A stretch of 37,981 bases of DNA, from NCBI GenBank assembly GCA_000310025.1, contig FN649736.1, positions 3,619,476 to 3,657,456 of the forward strand. Reading direction: 5' to 3'. This stretch comes from Ectocarpus siliculosus. Taxonomy: Eukaryota > Sar > Phaeophyceae > Ectocarpales > Ectocarpaceae. Made by a program: the position numbers and the translations under genes. Below the pieces are notes generated by a model. That model worked only from the letters and a program-made list of their open reading frames with translations. It searched no databases and was not told the DNA's origin. Of the stretch, positions 11,798-23,500 are shown piece by piece. The stretch's first letter is position 1. Every line of letters begins with the position of its first letter.

Positions 11798-13847
11798 CAG
11801 GCCACTCAATCGGGCGAGGCACAGTCCTCGGCTGTGATGAAAACACCACATACATCTGGAGAAAACCCGGCTGCCGGCGCGGATTATGTTCGAAGATAGC
11901 CCAGACTTCCTGCATTCTCGAAGCTTTTGTCGTGCTTAGTTCGGAGGATTGGGGTCCTTACCCGGAAGCAAAACGCTGACTCCAAGTGTTGCCGCGGCTC
12001 CTCTGCTTAGGTCGGAACTCAACATTGATTGACTGGGGATGCTTCCCGTGTTGTGTTTGAATGTTGGACGCCCTTCATGTGGCACCGTCTACTGTATGTA
12101 GCTCGAGGTACCCCTCAGCCCACAATGGATGTTTCATGACGCGAGACAAAGAGTTGACAGCCATTTGCACTACAAACTGAAGATTCACACGGAAAGAGGG
12201 GCAGCTAGCTGTTGTTATCGCTGGCTGGTGTGCTGAAGAGCTGGTGAATAAGCCTAGGCTATTTGGTTGGGCTAAAAGAAATGCTGAACGAGTTCCGAGA
12301 GCAATCATTCCAATCCTTCCACTGGAGCAATCATTCCAATCCTTCCACTAGTGCAATCAGTATAATATACGTGGTCCGCCCGATGGTAATAGTAGTCATC
12401 TATTGTAGGTTGGTACTCCCGTCGTTTTGGCAGTCTTTCGCGGTCCGGGAGGGGCATCCTCCCCGCAAACGAGGGGATGTTCATTGGGGTGGCACTCGAG
12501 GAACTGCCGTACATAGTATGCATAGACTACTCCTCTCTTTTCGAATCACAAACCTCACGCCGCCAAAAAGAGAGGAGGAGTACTACATTGTCTAGATTTG
12601 TACCGGGGGAGCAGGTACTCCGGACTGATGTACACAAAAACGAACATCTGTGAAGGTTCTACTGTACACCACACACGTACTTGATATCGATCATGGATCT
12701 ACAGCAGTACATGTGTGTGTCGGCTACCGAGAAAGGTCTCCTTTTCGTTCTATATAATTTATCTTGAGCAGACACCCTCTTTCGTTCTCTTCACAAGATC
12801 CAAGGTACCATTGGTACACGTCTATACAGCCTCGTCTCCCTTACGCTGTACGCAGTGTAGACTGGCCTACAGCACGTAGTTTACTGTACTGTCCTCTTCG
12901 ATATCTTGGATCTTCCCGAAAAAAAATATCCAGGGAGATGTAACGGTAAAAAAATCTGCGGAACCTCAGACCTGTAAATAGGTCTGCGAGACGAGACCAG
13001 ACCGACAACCACAACCAGGGAGTGCACAGGCCCGGACAACGTAAGGTGTATGGCGTTCCAGACGGGTCACGATTCCTACTGGAATGGCCCTTCAAGCCCT
13101 GTTTGTCGGCGAACGCTGCAGCATACAGACCAGGTGCATTTATAGCGAAAGAGGCGTAGGTGTGCGGCTACATGTGTGAATGTACTGACTGTAGATTCAG
13201 ATTCACACCGTCATTCGACCGCACACAGCAAGGGTAGCCTGAGTACGAAGCGAACCGCCGAGATTAGAATACGTGTAGTCTGCGAAACAATCCTGCCTCT
13301 AGCCTGTGATGTTTCGTCGGACTGTCCAACAAGTTTCCCACGCCCGCACACACTAAAAAAAAAAAAACGACTTCCCAAAGGCACTGAGCACACCTCGGAG
13401 GTGGAAAGGACATGCACTCGAGAGGTTCTCGTGTTGGCGTATTCTCCTGCATTCGACTGTCCAATTGAGTCTGATACGAAGTAGTTCGAATGTAGAAGCG
13501 AAATACTTATGTTTTTGAAGCCAGAAAAAAAGTTGCGTTTACGCGCCTGTGTCATCAAACCCGCGAGTCGGCTTATATTACGACGCTGTACACCGCCGTA
13601 CACACCACTTGGAACTACAATAGGTTCTAGGTTTAGCGCGTGATTTGGTGCCGAGAGCGATGCCGTATTCTCCTCCTTCTCGACGGAATAGGGGACAGCT
13701 TAGCACATCGCGATCGTCCAAGGTGGTAAGTGAGAGCGCTGCCCTTTTCCGCTTCGAGATGGTCTTCGTTGCTTGTATGTACAACAGCTAGCTGTGTTGA
13801 TCGACAAGAGACTACGTTGTGACAACTTGCTGTTGATTGTTTCCTAC
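11798..13847. other. Intergenic sequence with a 26-base tandem duplication
   Basis: No supported gene. At about 12302-12353 the block AATCATTCCAATCCTTCCAC is duplicated in tandem with a period of 26 bases. A near-palindromic stretch lies near 12660-12725. A-rich runs lie at 12918-12926, 12948-12954 and 13356-13368. Open frames here are short and overlap on both strands. Confidence 0.35.
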
Positions 13848-13920
13848 ATAGGCCAGGGGTATCCATCAATTCATAGCCGTCGTTGACTGTGATTTTCCGG
13901 CGAATGGTGTGCTCCAAACC
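13848..13920 (-). CDS. Possible exon of a GTP-binding protein (DTPG motif)
   Basis: Minus-strand candidate exon between a CTCCAG acceptor and a GTAGGA donor, 73 bases. Its reading ends with KITVNDGYELMDTPGL. The hydrophobic strand followed by DTPG matches the G3 (Walker B) motif of TRAFAC-type GTPases, in particular the AIG1/GIMAP and septin-like group, where a Gly-Tyr-Glu hydrophobic strand precedes DTPGL. No P-loop (GxxxxGKS/T) was found on the minus strand up to 14.5 kb, and the following exon could not be fixed. It may be a fragment of a decayed gene. Confidence 0.3.
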
Positions 13921-14108
13921 CTGGAGTCAGGTGCACGACCGGAGACACATGCCCTCGTCTATCCACCTTGCTTGTCCGTTCATCTTGCGTTGGGCTTCAA
14001 CGACAGAACCACACTCCAAGGGAAGAAGCTAGGCCAGCAAGTAGTCCGCTACGGTCTTACGCCAAAGGGAAAAACTCACTTTGGCTTCTCAACTCGGACA
14101 CGTACAGG

Positions 14109-14288
14109 TCAGTTCGATTCTTCGATGAGCGGTTCTGGAACCTTAGCATTAACGCCTAACTCATCACTCATTGTGTAGCGCGCCAACACCCAGGAAACGC
14201 CCACTAAATTGTCGGATGTTCCCTTCCACACAAGTCCGAAAGTCTTGAAGTCTGATTTGGCTCTGAACAACGCCGTCATATCATCATC
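14109..14288 (-). CDS. Possible short minus-strand exon or small gene
   Basis: Unknown product. A protein-like frame starts after an AG acceptor near 14298 or at an internal ATG near 14279, includes SDFKTFGLVWKGTSDNLVGV, and ends at TGA (14109-14111). It lies about 250 bases upstream of the giant plus-strand gene and could be the terminal exon of an otherwise lost gene. No linked exon was secured. Confidence 0.25.
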   Translation of the reverse strand, partial: DDDMTALFRAKSDFKTFGLVWKGTSDNLVGVSWVLARYTMSDELGVNAKVPEPLIEESN

Positions 14289-14538
14289 GCCACACACCTT
14301 CTACCTCTTCATTCGCCACTGCGCAGTGCCAAAAACCGAGTAGCATTTTTGTTCCCCACCCTGGTAGCGTGAGTGAGAGGATTCGTCACAACAAGAATGC
14401 CGGGAAAACCAAGAAGCCCAAACGATAGCCTCTGAAGCCCAACACACCTTCTATGCTCGGCTGCTCAACTGAAGCTACCAACGAATATTGTTTTCGCATG
14501 ACAATTTTCCTCTTCTCAAATGAAGCAGTTCTGTGACG

Positions 14539-17500
14539 ATGAAGATGCTGATCGAGAAACAAGCGGCGGCGGCGGCTTCCCGCCTCAACAGTCCCTCGCG
14601 CCTCGAGGCCTTTGCTGCGGACTCGCCCCCGCATCGTCGCCGCCCGCGTACCCCCACAAAAGTGGGCAGCGGCGGCGGCGGCGGTGGCCGCGGCGGTCGG
14701 AGTGACAGGAGTGATGATCGGGGTAGGGCCCCGTCCCCTTCTCCCCGACATACATCTCCCGGAGGCGGGATCGCGCTCTCCGAGTTAGTTTCAGCAACAA
14801 CCCCTCCGAGAAGACGGTCTTCGGCGATAAAGTTTGATGCCAGTGGTGGGAATGAGGGTGCGGAACTCCGTCGGTCCTTGGCTCAGGAAACCTACACCAA
14901 AACGTTCACTGGGATGCAGGTACAACGTGATAGCCTAGAACACCAGTGATGCGTGCGTGATCAGGCATTCGCCGGCGTACTCGTCGCAATCCCTATCCAT
15001 GCACCAGTGGGTGCACCAACTGACATCGATGACGGGGTCAATGTGATCGAACAATTTTGCCCGGGCAATGACCACGTGCGGATATTTAGGGCTGCGTTGT
15101 TGCGTCAGGTTTGATCCCTCAGGTACGCGCAGTGAAGACCATGTAGACGTAGAGGTCCACTTTTAGACGCGGAGGCAAGTATCTCCTCTGGCCTCGCGCT
15201 GGGTGTCGATTAGCTTTCCTTGCTGTCGTCGTTGCCTCCCCTGCACGCTCCAGGCGTATGGTGAAAGCGGGATGACGGTCTTGGAGGAGCTCATCGATGC
15301 TGCGTTTCGCGCATGCGACATTGGACATGCTCAGGGACAGCAAAGAGTCACGGGCGCGGCTTTGCTAACACGATCTGGGAAGATGTGAGAATCCCGTAAC
15401 GATTCGTATAGCGACACATCGTGTACACGTGTTGGAATTTCTGCGGCGAAGACAACAACACGGGCATTTGGCCATGCTCATAGATCTTGTGGTTCGTCGT
15501 TCAAATACCTCGCGAAGTCAACAGAAAAACAAGGACGGTTGTGACCAATGTACATAAGAAGCAGCAGTGGTTCGGGGAGACAGCCCTGAACTTGTACCAT
15601 CGAAACACAACCCTTATTTTCACGCTCGCATACCCCGTCCCCCACGCCAACCTACCAGCTTCGCCGGATGCAACGTAGAGTCCTCATCGGTGGACCTCAG
15701 CGTCGGGGCAGAGCGCACAACCGTGCTCAAGGCGGTCAGCGAGGGCGAGACTCGGTTCCGATCGATGGCCATGGCGAGCGACACGGACCTGGGCTTTCCG
15801 TCCCCAGACGGGCCCGGGCGGCAGTTCCTTGCAGAGTTCGGCGAGTTCCCCGTGTACCTCGTCAACCGCGACATGCAGGTACGCTGTACTCACGGGGGAG
15901 GGGGTTAAAAACACGTGAGAAGTCCACATGATGAGAAAGAAAAGGAACCAGTGACAAGCGGAGAGCTGGTCGATAAGGGGAAAGGGGGTCGGAACGCGGG
16001 AATGAATATGCAGCCGGCAGGAAATAGTCTGAGGCGGGAAACTAGAACGTCGAAATACTTGACAAAAACTCACTATTCCTTACTAACGGAACGGACGAGC
16101 CAAAGGGATTCACTGCCGAAAAAGGCAAGTTGTCAAGCAGGAGAAATTCGGGATTCAGGAGGGTGGGTGGGCAGGGGAGAGACTTTCTACGCTGAAAACC
16201 TGCCCGCGGCGTGTTAATTTGATAGGTCTGGAACTGGCGCCGTAAGTGACCAAAAATGGTAAGAAATCACGTTTTTCTCCTTCCATCCCTGTCAACACCC
16301 CCTTTCCCCGTGACATGGGCCATGTTACATGAACCATTTGCGCTTTGCGCACGTAGGTGAAAATCGCGTCAACGGGCGAGCTTTATCCCATGATGCCTCC
16401 CGGCCCTGTCGACGGGAAAAGGAGGGGCTTGGGGCCAGGCGAGGGGCGGGACGAGGCAATCGTGGCGGCAAGTCGAGAGAGAGAAAAGCGTCCAGCGCGG
16501 GAGTGGGGCGTTCAAGAGGTCAGAACCAGTCTCGTGGGAAGGAGGAAGTAGGGTTTCAAGGGTTGTTTTGGACTGGAGGAAATCAAAGCACGCAGACCAC
16601 ATCCGCGTAGTTGTGCCGAACCCAATACGGGGTATTCCTAGTGAGAACGGAGGAAGGTGGCAGTTCGATATGCTTGTTGTTACGTCACCGCGCGCCCAGC
16701 AGTCACTACAACCGCCTTCGCATCAAGCCAGAACACGGCTCTTGTGTGTCCTGTACTTTGTAACCGATAACATCTTGACTGACCACAAGATGTTCGATGG
16801 TTCGAAGCGCAAACGGTATGTTTTTTCTCGCGTGCGGGGACAACACCATGTTGTTACGACCATTAGTTAGCACGATGCAAGGAAAAGCACAACCTAAGTC
16901 AGCAAACACCACGAGCTTTTCACCTGCGCCTTGCCATAACATGCAGGTGCTAGACTGGCTGGAAGATGAGCTGGAGCTGGGAGAGTACCGGAGGGAGTTT
17001 GCAAGGGCAAAGGTGGATGGGGCCCTTCTTCTCAACCTCGAGGTCGGTGCCTTGACAACAATTGTGTCGGAACATGTACTAGGTTACGCACTAGCTTGCT
17101 GTGCGATTGAACAGCAAAGTCACTGCTGCAGGACGTGATGGGCTGTTCGCACGGTTTCAGAGGCGGAGAGAACGTGCAATGAGGGATTCATGGCATTGCA
17201 AAAGGGCACACCAAGGGAAGATAACGTAATGTAAGCCAATCCATGATCCCCCCGGTATCACCGATCCAGCCCTGGGGATGACACCCCTCTCCGGGTTCGC
17301 CCTCGAAAGAGTGACTGTCTACGATGAAGCACCAAAAGCGACATTTTGTACACTTCACATCCCTTCCCCCGCGCTCCCAATCCTATCCATGATCGTTCCC
17401 ATTCGACGTTTGGGTCCTTGCGAGCGAAGGACAAAGACCTGCATGACATGTTAGGCATTGAACATCCGCTACATCGCAGAAGAGTGTGCCTCGGGATACA

Positions 17501-20500
17501 GAAAATCAAGGACAAGGAGGAACAGGAGGTACGCAAGCAATGGTAGCCCGCGTGTTCATGTCCTCTCTCTTGGCCGCCTTGGCATCGTTTGTCTCACACC
17601 AGCTTGTTGGCCGATCCTATCCTTGTCCTAGGGCGGAGGGCGTTTATGTTGTTGAAAGTGGCGCTCGACCACAAACAAGACGGCATGGCCACGAGACCAC
17701 CATTCGAGGGCCAACTAAAATTAAGCAAGCGTTTGTGGCGAGTATTGCAATATTCAGAGGTCGATTTCGAGCTGACCGAGTCACAAACGACAGTTCTTGA
17801 GGCCGAGAGAAGAACATTACAAATCCTATGCAGCACCAGTCTCCAGGAGAGGAGAGGGGGGCACTCAGGTTCCGTGGTTCCGCACGTACACCTCCGTCCT
17901 TGCTTGTTTCTTTTGAAATTTCACAGAGGAAGTTGAGCAATGGCTTAACAGATCGCCTTGGGTGCATGCAAGTCACTTGAAGAAGTGAGACCCCTATCCT
18001 GATTATATTTTCTTAGTGGGACTACTACGCAAAACGCATGCGATACGACAAACACGAACACCTTAACCCCCTCCCTCATCTTGCGCCATTGATTCTGGCA
18101 CGGCCTGCGCGACGACCTCGTTCGCATGATCGGTCCAGCAGATGGGCAAGAACTACGCCGACATGGACGACTACGTGAAGCGCTTAGACAGAGATCGCGT
18201 CCGCCTCGTGACCAAGCTCAAGGTAAAGGGTTCATATGTTCAGATCGTGGGACACATCGCCTTCAGAAAACAACTACGCCAGCGCCGTCGTGAAGGAGTT
18301 TTCTTCCTGGTGCCGCGTTCACGAAAGCCAACCAATACATTTCAACACGAGTTAATCAACTATAGTCGCAAGTGCCTCTTCCTACCCTCACATTCGCAAA
18401 AACAATTCGACGACACACGTACCGCCCGCTCCACCCCTTTCACTATGTTTTGGTCATATCCTAATCCCAACTGCAGGTGGTCTTCGACCGCTTCGACAAG
18501 AGCGGAGGGGGTACCATATCGACCGCCAACGCGCGCGATGCGCTGCTGTACATGGGTCGCGACGTCACCGGGGAGGCGTGCGCCTCGTGGCTGGCGGACA
18601 GGGAGAGAAATCGGGGCGATGGTGGGGGCCAGAGCGGCGACATATCATTCGTAGACTTTTCTACCGCGTGAGTGACCGAAGGGGATGATAGCGTCGCAAC
18701 ACCACCACTCGGAGGCCATGAGATGACGGGCTTGCCGCGTCAACGATGTTGACCTAAGAAGTGTTCCGCTGACGTAAAACACGTATCGATACTTGAAACG
18801 ATGGACGCAGCCGTACACTAATTGGGTCCGATCTTCCATTGCGGCATGCGAACACAACTTGTTCCAGGTACTCTGCTCTTTTCGCCGATGAGGACCCAGA
18901 TATTGACTTAGGTGAAAGACGGGGACCCAGGGGCGGTCCCAAGGAGCAGGGCGTATCGGTAACGGGGTCAGGTCATGTCCGTCTTAGGCAGAAGTCGGCC
19001 CAAGGTCGCGGCGACGGGGCACACGGGTCGTGGGCGCCAGGAAGTTCCGAGGACGAGCAAGGGTTTCGGACTGGGAGCAGAAGGCATTCACCCCATCGAA
19101 AGGTGATACAGCACGTCGAGTTTAGCAGTAGAAGCGCAAATCGCATTAGAACAGCAGTGCAGAAGGAACAGTTTAATATCCACAAGATGGCAGCAAATTT
19201 TTCTCGGTAGAACTTTTCTATTCGGTGCGGCAATGGGCCGTGATTCGCCAGTGCGTCGACGCTCAGAACGCAATCCACATTGCGTCGAGCTGACGTACGG
19301 CGAAATTTCTTTGTTCTGCGGTTTTAGAAAGAAAAAAGTGGTCAGTCAACAGAATTCCCCAACCCATTCTGCCCCTCTTGGCTAAACAAGGGCACCTGAA
19401 TCTGGAGCAGGAGCCAATCTACCGTTTAAATAACATGTTATAACTCACGATGTTGGTTTTTGTCACCCGCGAACGCCTTTCCATGTACTCTCACTAATCG
19501 CACCGAATCCTCGGCCTTCAAACCGATCGATTCGTGTCCGCCGAACCTGCTCATGAAGACCCCCCGAGGAGGCGGTGGCGAGGACGCCAGCAACGACGGA
19601 GACGATCACTACCGTGAGAATGCTCAAGCTGAGGCCTTCGAAGCCCTCCGATCGGTGAAAAAGCTGGCAGAGGTGAAGCGCGTGTTTGACCGGTTCGCCG
19701 TGGACGGCATGCTGACCGCCTACGAGGCCCTGCAGGCGCTAACAGAGGCTGGGTGCACGGCACCCAGGACGCACGCTGGACGATACCTGCGCTCTCGGCG
19801 CTTCTTCGGCTTGCGCAGAGAGGTGTGCTTCCGGGGGGGTTGACAGTCGCCTTCTCAGGAGATTTGAGGGGCGCGAGTGGTTTGGGGATGGTGGGAGCAC
19901 TTGTTGAGGGGAAGGTTGTTTTCTTTCCTTTTCATGGTTCCCTCACCTGGTTCTTCGACGACCAACAGACAGCGTCGTTTCGCAATGGAGCGATGGAAAG
20001 CGCCTCATGGATTCTCATGCCTTGAGCGGATGCTCATGCCATGCGAAGCGTCTACCAACTATTGGCCTATTTTTTTTCCGCTCGGCTAGCCTTCAACCCA
20101 TTCCCGGAACGTGGGACGTTTCACACTAGCCGAACTCCCGATTTACGCGCCTAACGACCCAGGTGACGTTCTTCGAGTTTCTGCGATCGATGGCCGCGCT
20201 CGGAGTCCACGATTCCGGGGCACACGTTGCCGGCTTTGCGCCAGCGATGATACCTCTGGGCGGCGGTGGCACTAACACCCCATTCAGAGCCCGCCATGGC
20301 AGTCGAGGACGGAGAGACGACGACGACGACGACGACGACGAGTACATGAGCGTCACTGGTAAACGTGGAGGCGGCAGAAGTGGCAGCCGCAGGCGAACAA
20401 GGCGGCGAGGACGCTCCGGAGAAGGAAGAGCCTACGGCGACGACGACGAAGACCAAGAAGGTTCCACCAGCACGAGCGCTGACGACGAAGACGACCGACA

Positions 20501-23500
20501 CCGGCGCAGCCCAGCCCCTCGGCGGGGAGTATCGCCTAGAAGGAGCGTGGGGGCGGGGGGGATCAGCCGCGGGCGAGGGCTCGGTAGCGGTAGCGGCGGC
20601 GGCTACGGCGAGACGAGACGCTCTAGGTCGGCGTCGAGAAAGCGACGTCCCAGCTATTCTCCCCGGAGATCAAGGGGCCGGTTGGCGGAGTCGGGCGGAA
20701 GTAGTTCCGATATTGAGGAGGACAACGACGGCCCTCCCTCCCGGAGAGGAAGACGAGCCATGGGGCACAAGCGCGACAAGCATGGGTCCAGTAGGTGCAA
20801 AAAATATGTTCAAGGTTTGATGCAACGTGAAAAATGGTCGGGAGTTCCCCCTGCAGACGGGTGCAGGTTGCAGGTTATCTTCGAAAGCAGAAATCAGTCA
20901 GGCTGTGAGTATTGTAGGTGAATACGTGCAGGCGTGCGGGTAGATACATCCGATGAACGGCGCGCCGTCCTTCCTACATTTCGGCCACAGAATTTCTCTA
21001 GTACGCGTTCCTGCGACCATTCTTCGTAGCGCACTTGTGATGAAGTCGCGCGCGCTTGGACCACGTTGTTGAGGCACACGGCACTGTAGCACTCAGAAGA
21101 ACAGCGCGTCCGAAGGTGGCCGGCATTTAGTCCAGACCATGCGCCTCACATCGTTTTCCAAGAGCACTTACCGTCCCCGCTAGGTCTCACCGAAAACGTG
21201 CCATAAGTGCGTCGTGTTGATCGCACCCGTGCCACCTCTGCTGCTGCTCCTGGTGGAGCAGGTCACGGTACGGGCGGGAGGGTGGAAAAAGATTGCCATC
21301 CGACGAGAGCGACACCGGTGGTGACGGTGACCGAAGTGACGGCAGCGCGTTCGGAACCAGAGGTAGAGGTCGTCGCGGCAGTGTGCCGCAGGAGGAGCGT
21401 GATGGTCGCGAGCGACAGCAAACCAGGAGCCGCGGAGGGGGTCGTGAAACCGAGGACGACGATCACGACCGCACCCGCGACCGAGATCGACACCGGGATA
21501 AGCATCGTGCCGGCGGTCGGCCTACAGACCGCGATAGACCGAGGGAGAGAGAGAGCGGGCGGGGTAGCGGCAGCGACGGGGCAAGGGCGCCAAGTTCGGC
21601 CAGGTCTCATCGCAAGGCGAGCTCGCCTAGCGGGGACGCGTCGAATGAAGGGCGAAGTGGCCAAGAAGCACGAGGCGGGCCCGCTAGCAGCTTTACCCGT
21701 GGAGATAGAGTCGAGGCGAGATATCGCGGTCGTGGTACAAAGTTCTACAAGGGCACCATCTCCAGAGTCAACAGCAACGATACCGTCGATGTAGCATACG
21801 ATGATGGAGAGAAGGAGATTAGCATTGCGACAGAGCACGTTCGATCTTTGGAGCCAGGGGCAAGTGGCGGTGGCAGTAGGACGAGAGGAAGCACCATGGC
21901 TAGGGGAGACAGAGTAGAAGTGAGGTACCGCGGGAAGGGAACCAAGTTCTACAAGGGCAAGATCTCACGCGTGAACTCCGACGGCACTATGGACATTTCG
22001 TATGATGATGGTGAGAAAGAGATTGGGATTGCAGAAGAGCATGTTCGATCTTTGGAGCCACAAGCAAACGCAGGTGGTGGCGGGGGGAGGGGCCTCACAA
22101 TGGCCAGGGGAGACAGAGTCGAGGTGAGGTACCGCGGGAAGGGGACCAAGTTCTACAAGGGCAAGATCTCACGCGTGAACTCCGACGGCACTATGGACAT
22201 TTCGTATGATGATGGTGAGAAAGAGATTGGGATTGCAGAAGAGCATGTTCGATCTTTGGAGCCACAAGCAAACGCAGGTGGTGGCGGGGGGAGGGGCCTC
22301 ACAATGGCCAGGGGAGACAGAGTCGAGGTGAGGTACCGTGGGAAGGGGACCAAGTTCTACAAGGGCAAGGTCTCGCGAGTAAACTCCGATGACACCATGG
22401 ACATAGCCTACGATGATGGTGAGAAGGAGATTGGGATTGCGGCGGAGCACGTTCGATCCTTGGAGCAGTCAACCAGTGAAGGTGGCCGTGGTGGTAGTGG
22501 TAGAGGAAGGGCCCCGACGTTGGTGGAAGGAGACAAGGTCGAGGCCAACTTCCGAGGTCGAGGGAGGTTCTATCCGGGACGAATCGGCAGGGTCAACTTG
22601 GACGGGACCTTCAATATCGACTATGACGACGGTGAGAAGGAACGCGGGGTCACAGACGATCTGATCCGGGCCAGCGATCGAGGAAGCTCTCACCGCGATG
22701 AGGGCCGAAGCGGGGGAAGCGTCAGGCTCGAGAGGGGAGACAGAGTCGAGGCGAGATACCGTGGAAGGGGGACCAAGTTCTACAAGGGTAAGATCTCGCG
22801 AGTCAATTCCGACGGCACGTTCGATATTTCCTATGGTGATGGTGAGAAGGAGATTGGGATTGCGGCGGAGCACGTTCGATCCTTGGAGTCGAAAAACAGC
22901 ACAGGCGACAATGACGTGAGAGGAAGCGGGATGGCCAGGGGAGACAGGGTGGAAGCGAGGTACCGCGGGAAGGGGACCAAGTTCTATAAGGGCAAGATCT
23001 CGCGAGTCAATTCCGACGCGACTTTCGACATAGCCTACGATGATGGTGAGAAGGAGATTGGGATTGCGGTGGAGCACGTTCGATCTTTGGACCGACCAAC
23101 CAGTGCAGGTGGGGGTGGGGAGAGGCGGGGAAGGCTCGAGAGGGGAGACAGAGTCGAGGTGAGGTACCGCGGGAAGGGGACCAAGTTCTACAAGGGCAAG
23201 ATCTCGCGAGTCAATTCCGATGACACCATGGATATAGCCTACGATGATGGTGAAAAGGAGATTGGGATTGCGGTGGAGCACGTTCGATCTTTGGACCGGC
23301 CAACCAGTGCAGGTGGCCGTGGTAGGGCGGGGAGGATGGCCAGGGGAGACAGGGTCGAGGCGAGGTACCGTGGAAGGGGTACGAAGTTCTACAAGGGCAA
23401 GATCTCGAGAGTTAACTCCGACGCGACTTTCGACATAGCCTACGATGATGGTGAGAAGGAGATTGGGATCGCGGCGGAGCATGTTCGATTTTTGGACCGG

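Noticed and set aside
17589-17936. Open frame between exons 6 and 7 of the giant gene
   Set aside because: It does not join in phase to the flanking exons from a usable acceptor, whereas skipping it gives a phase 0 to phase 0 junction.
20365-20820. Alternative-frame Ala/Thr-rich reading over exon 11 of the giant gene
   Set aside because: Shadow of the Arg/Ser-rich frame. Only the other frame continues the EF-hand segment and joins the repeat exon in phase.
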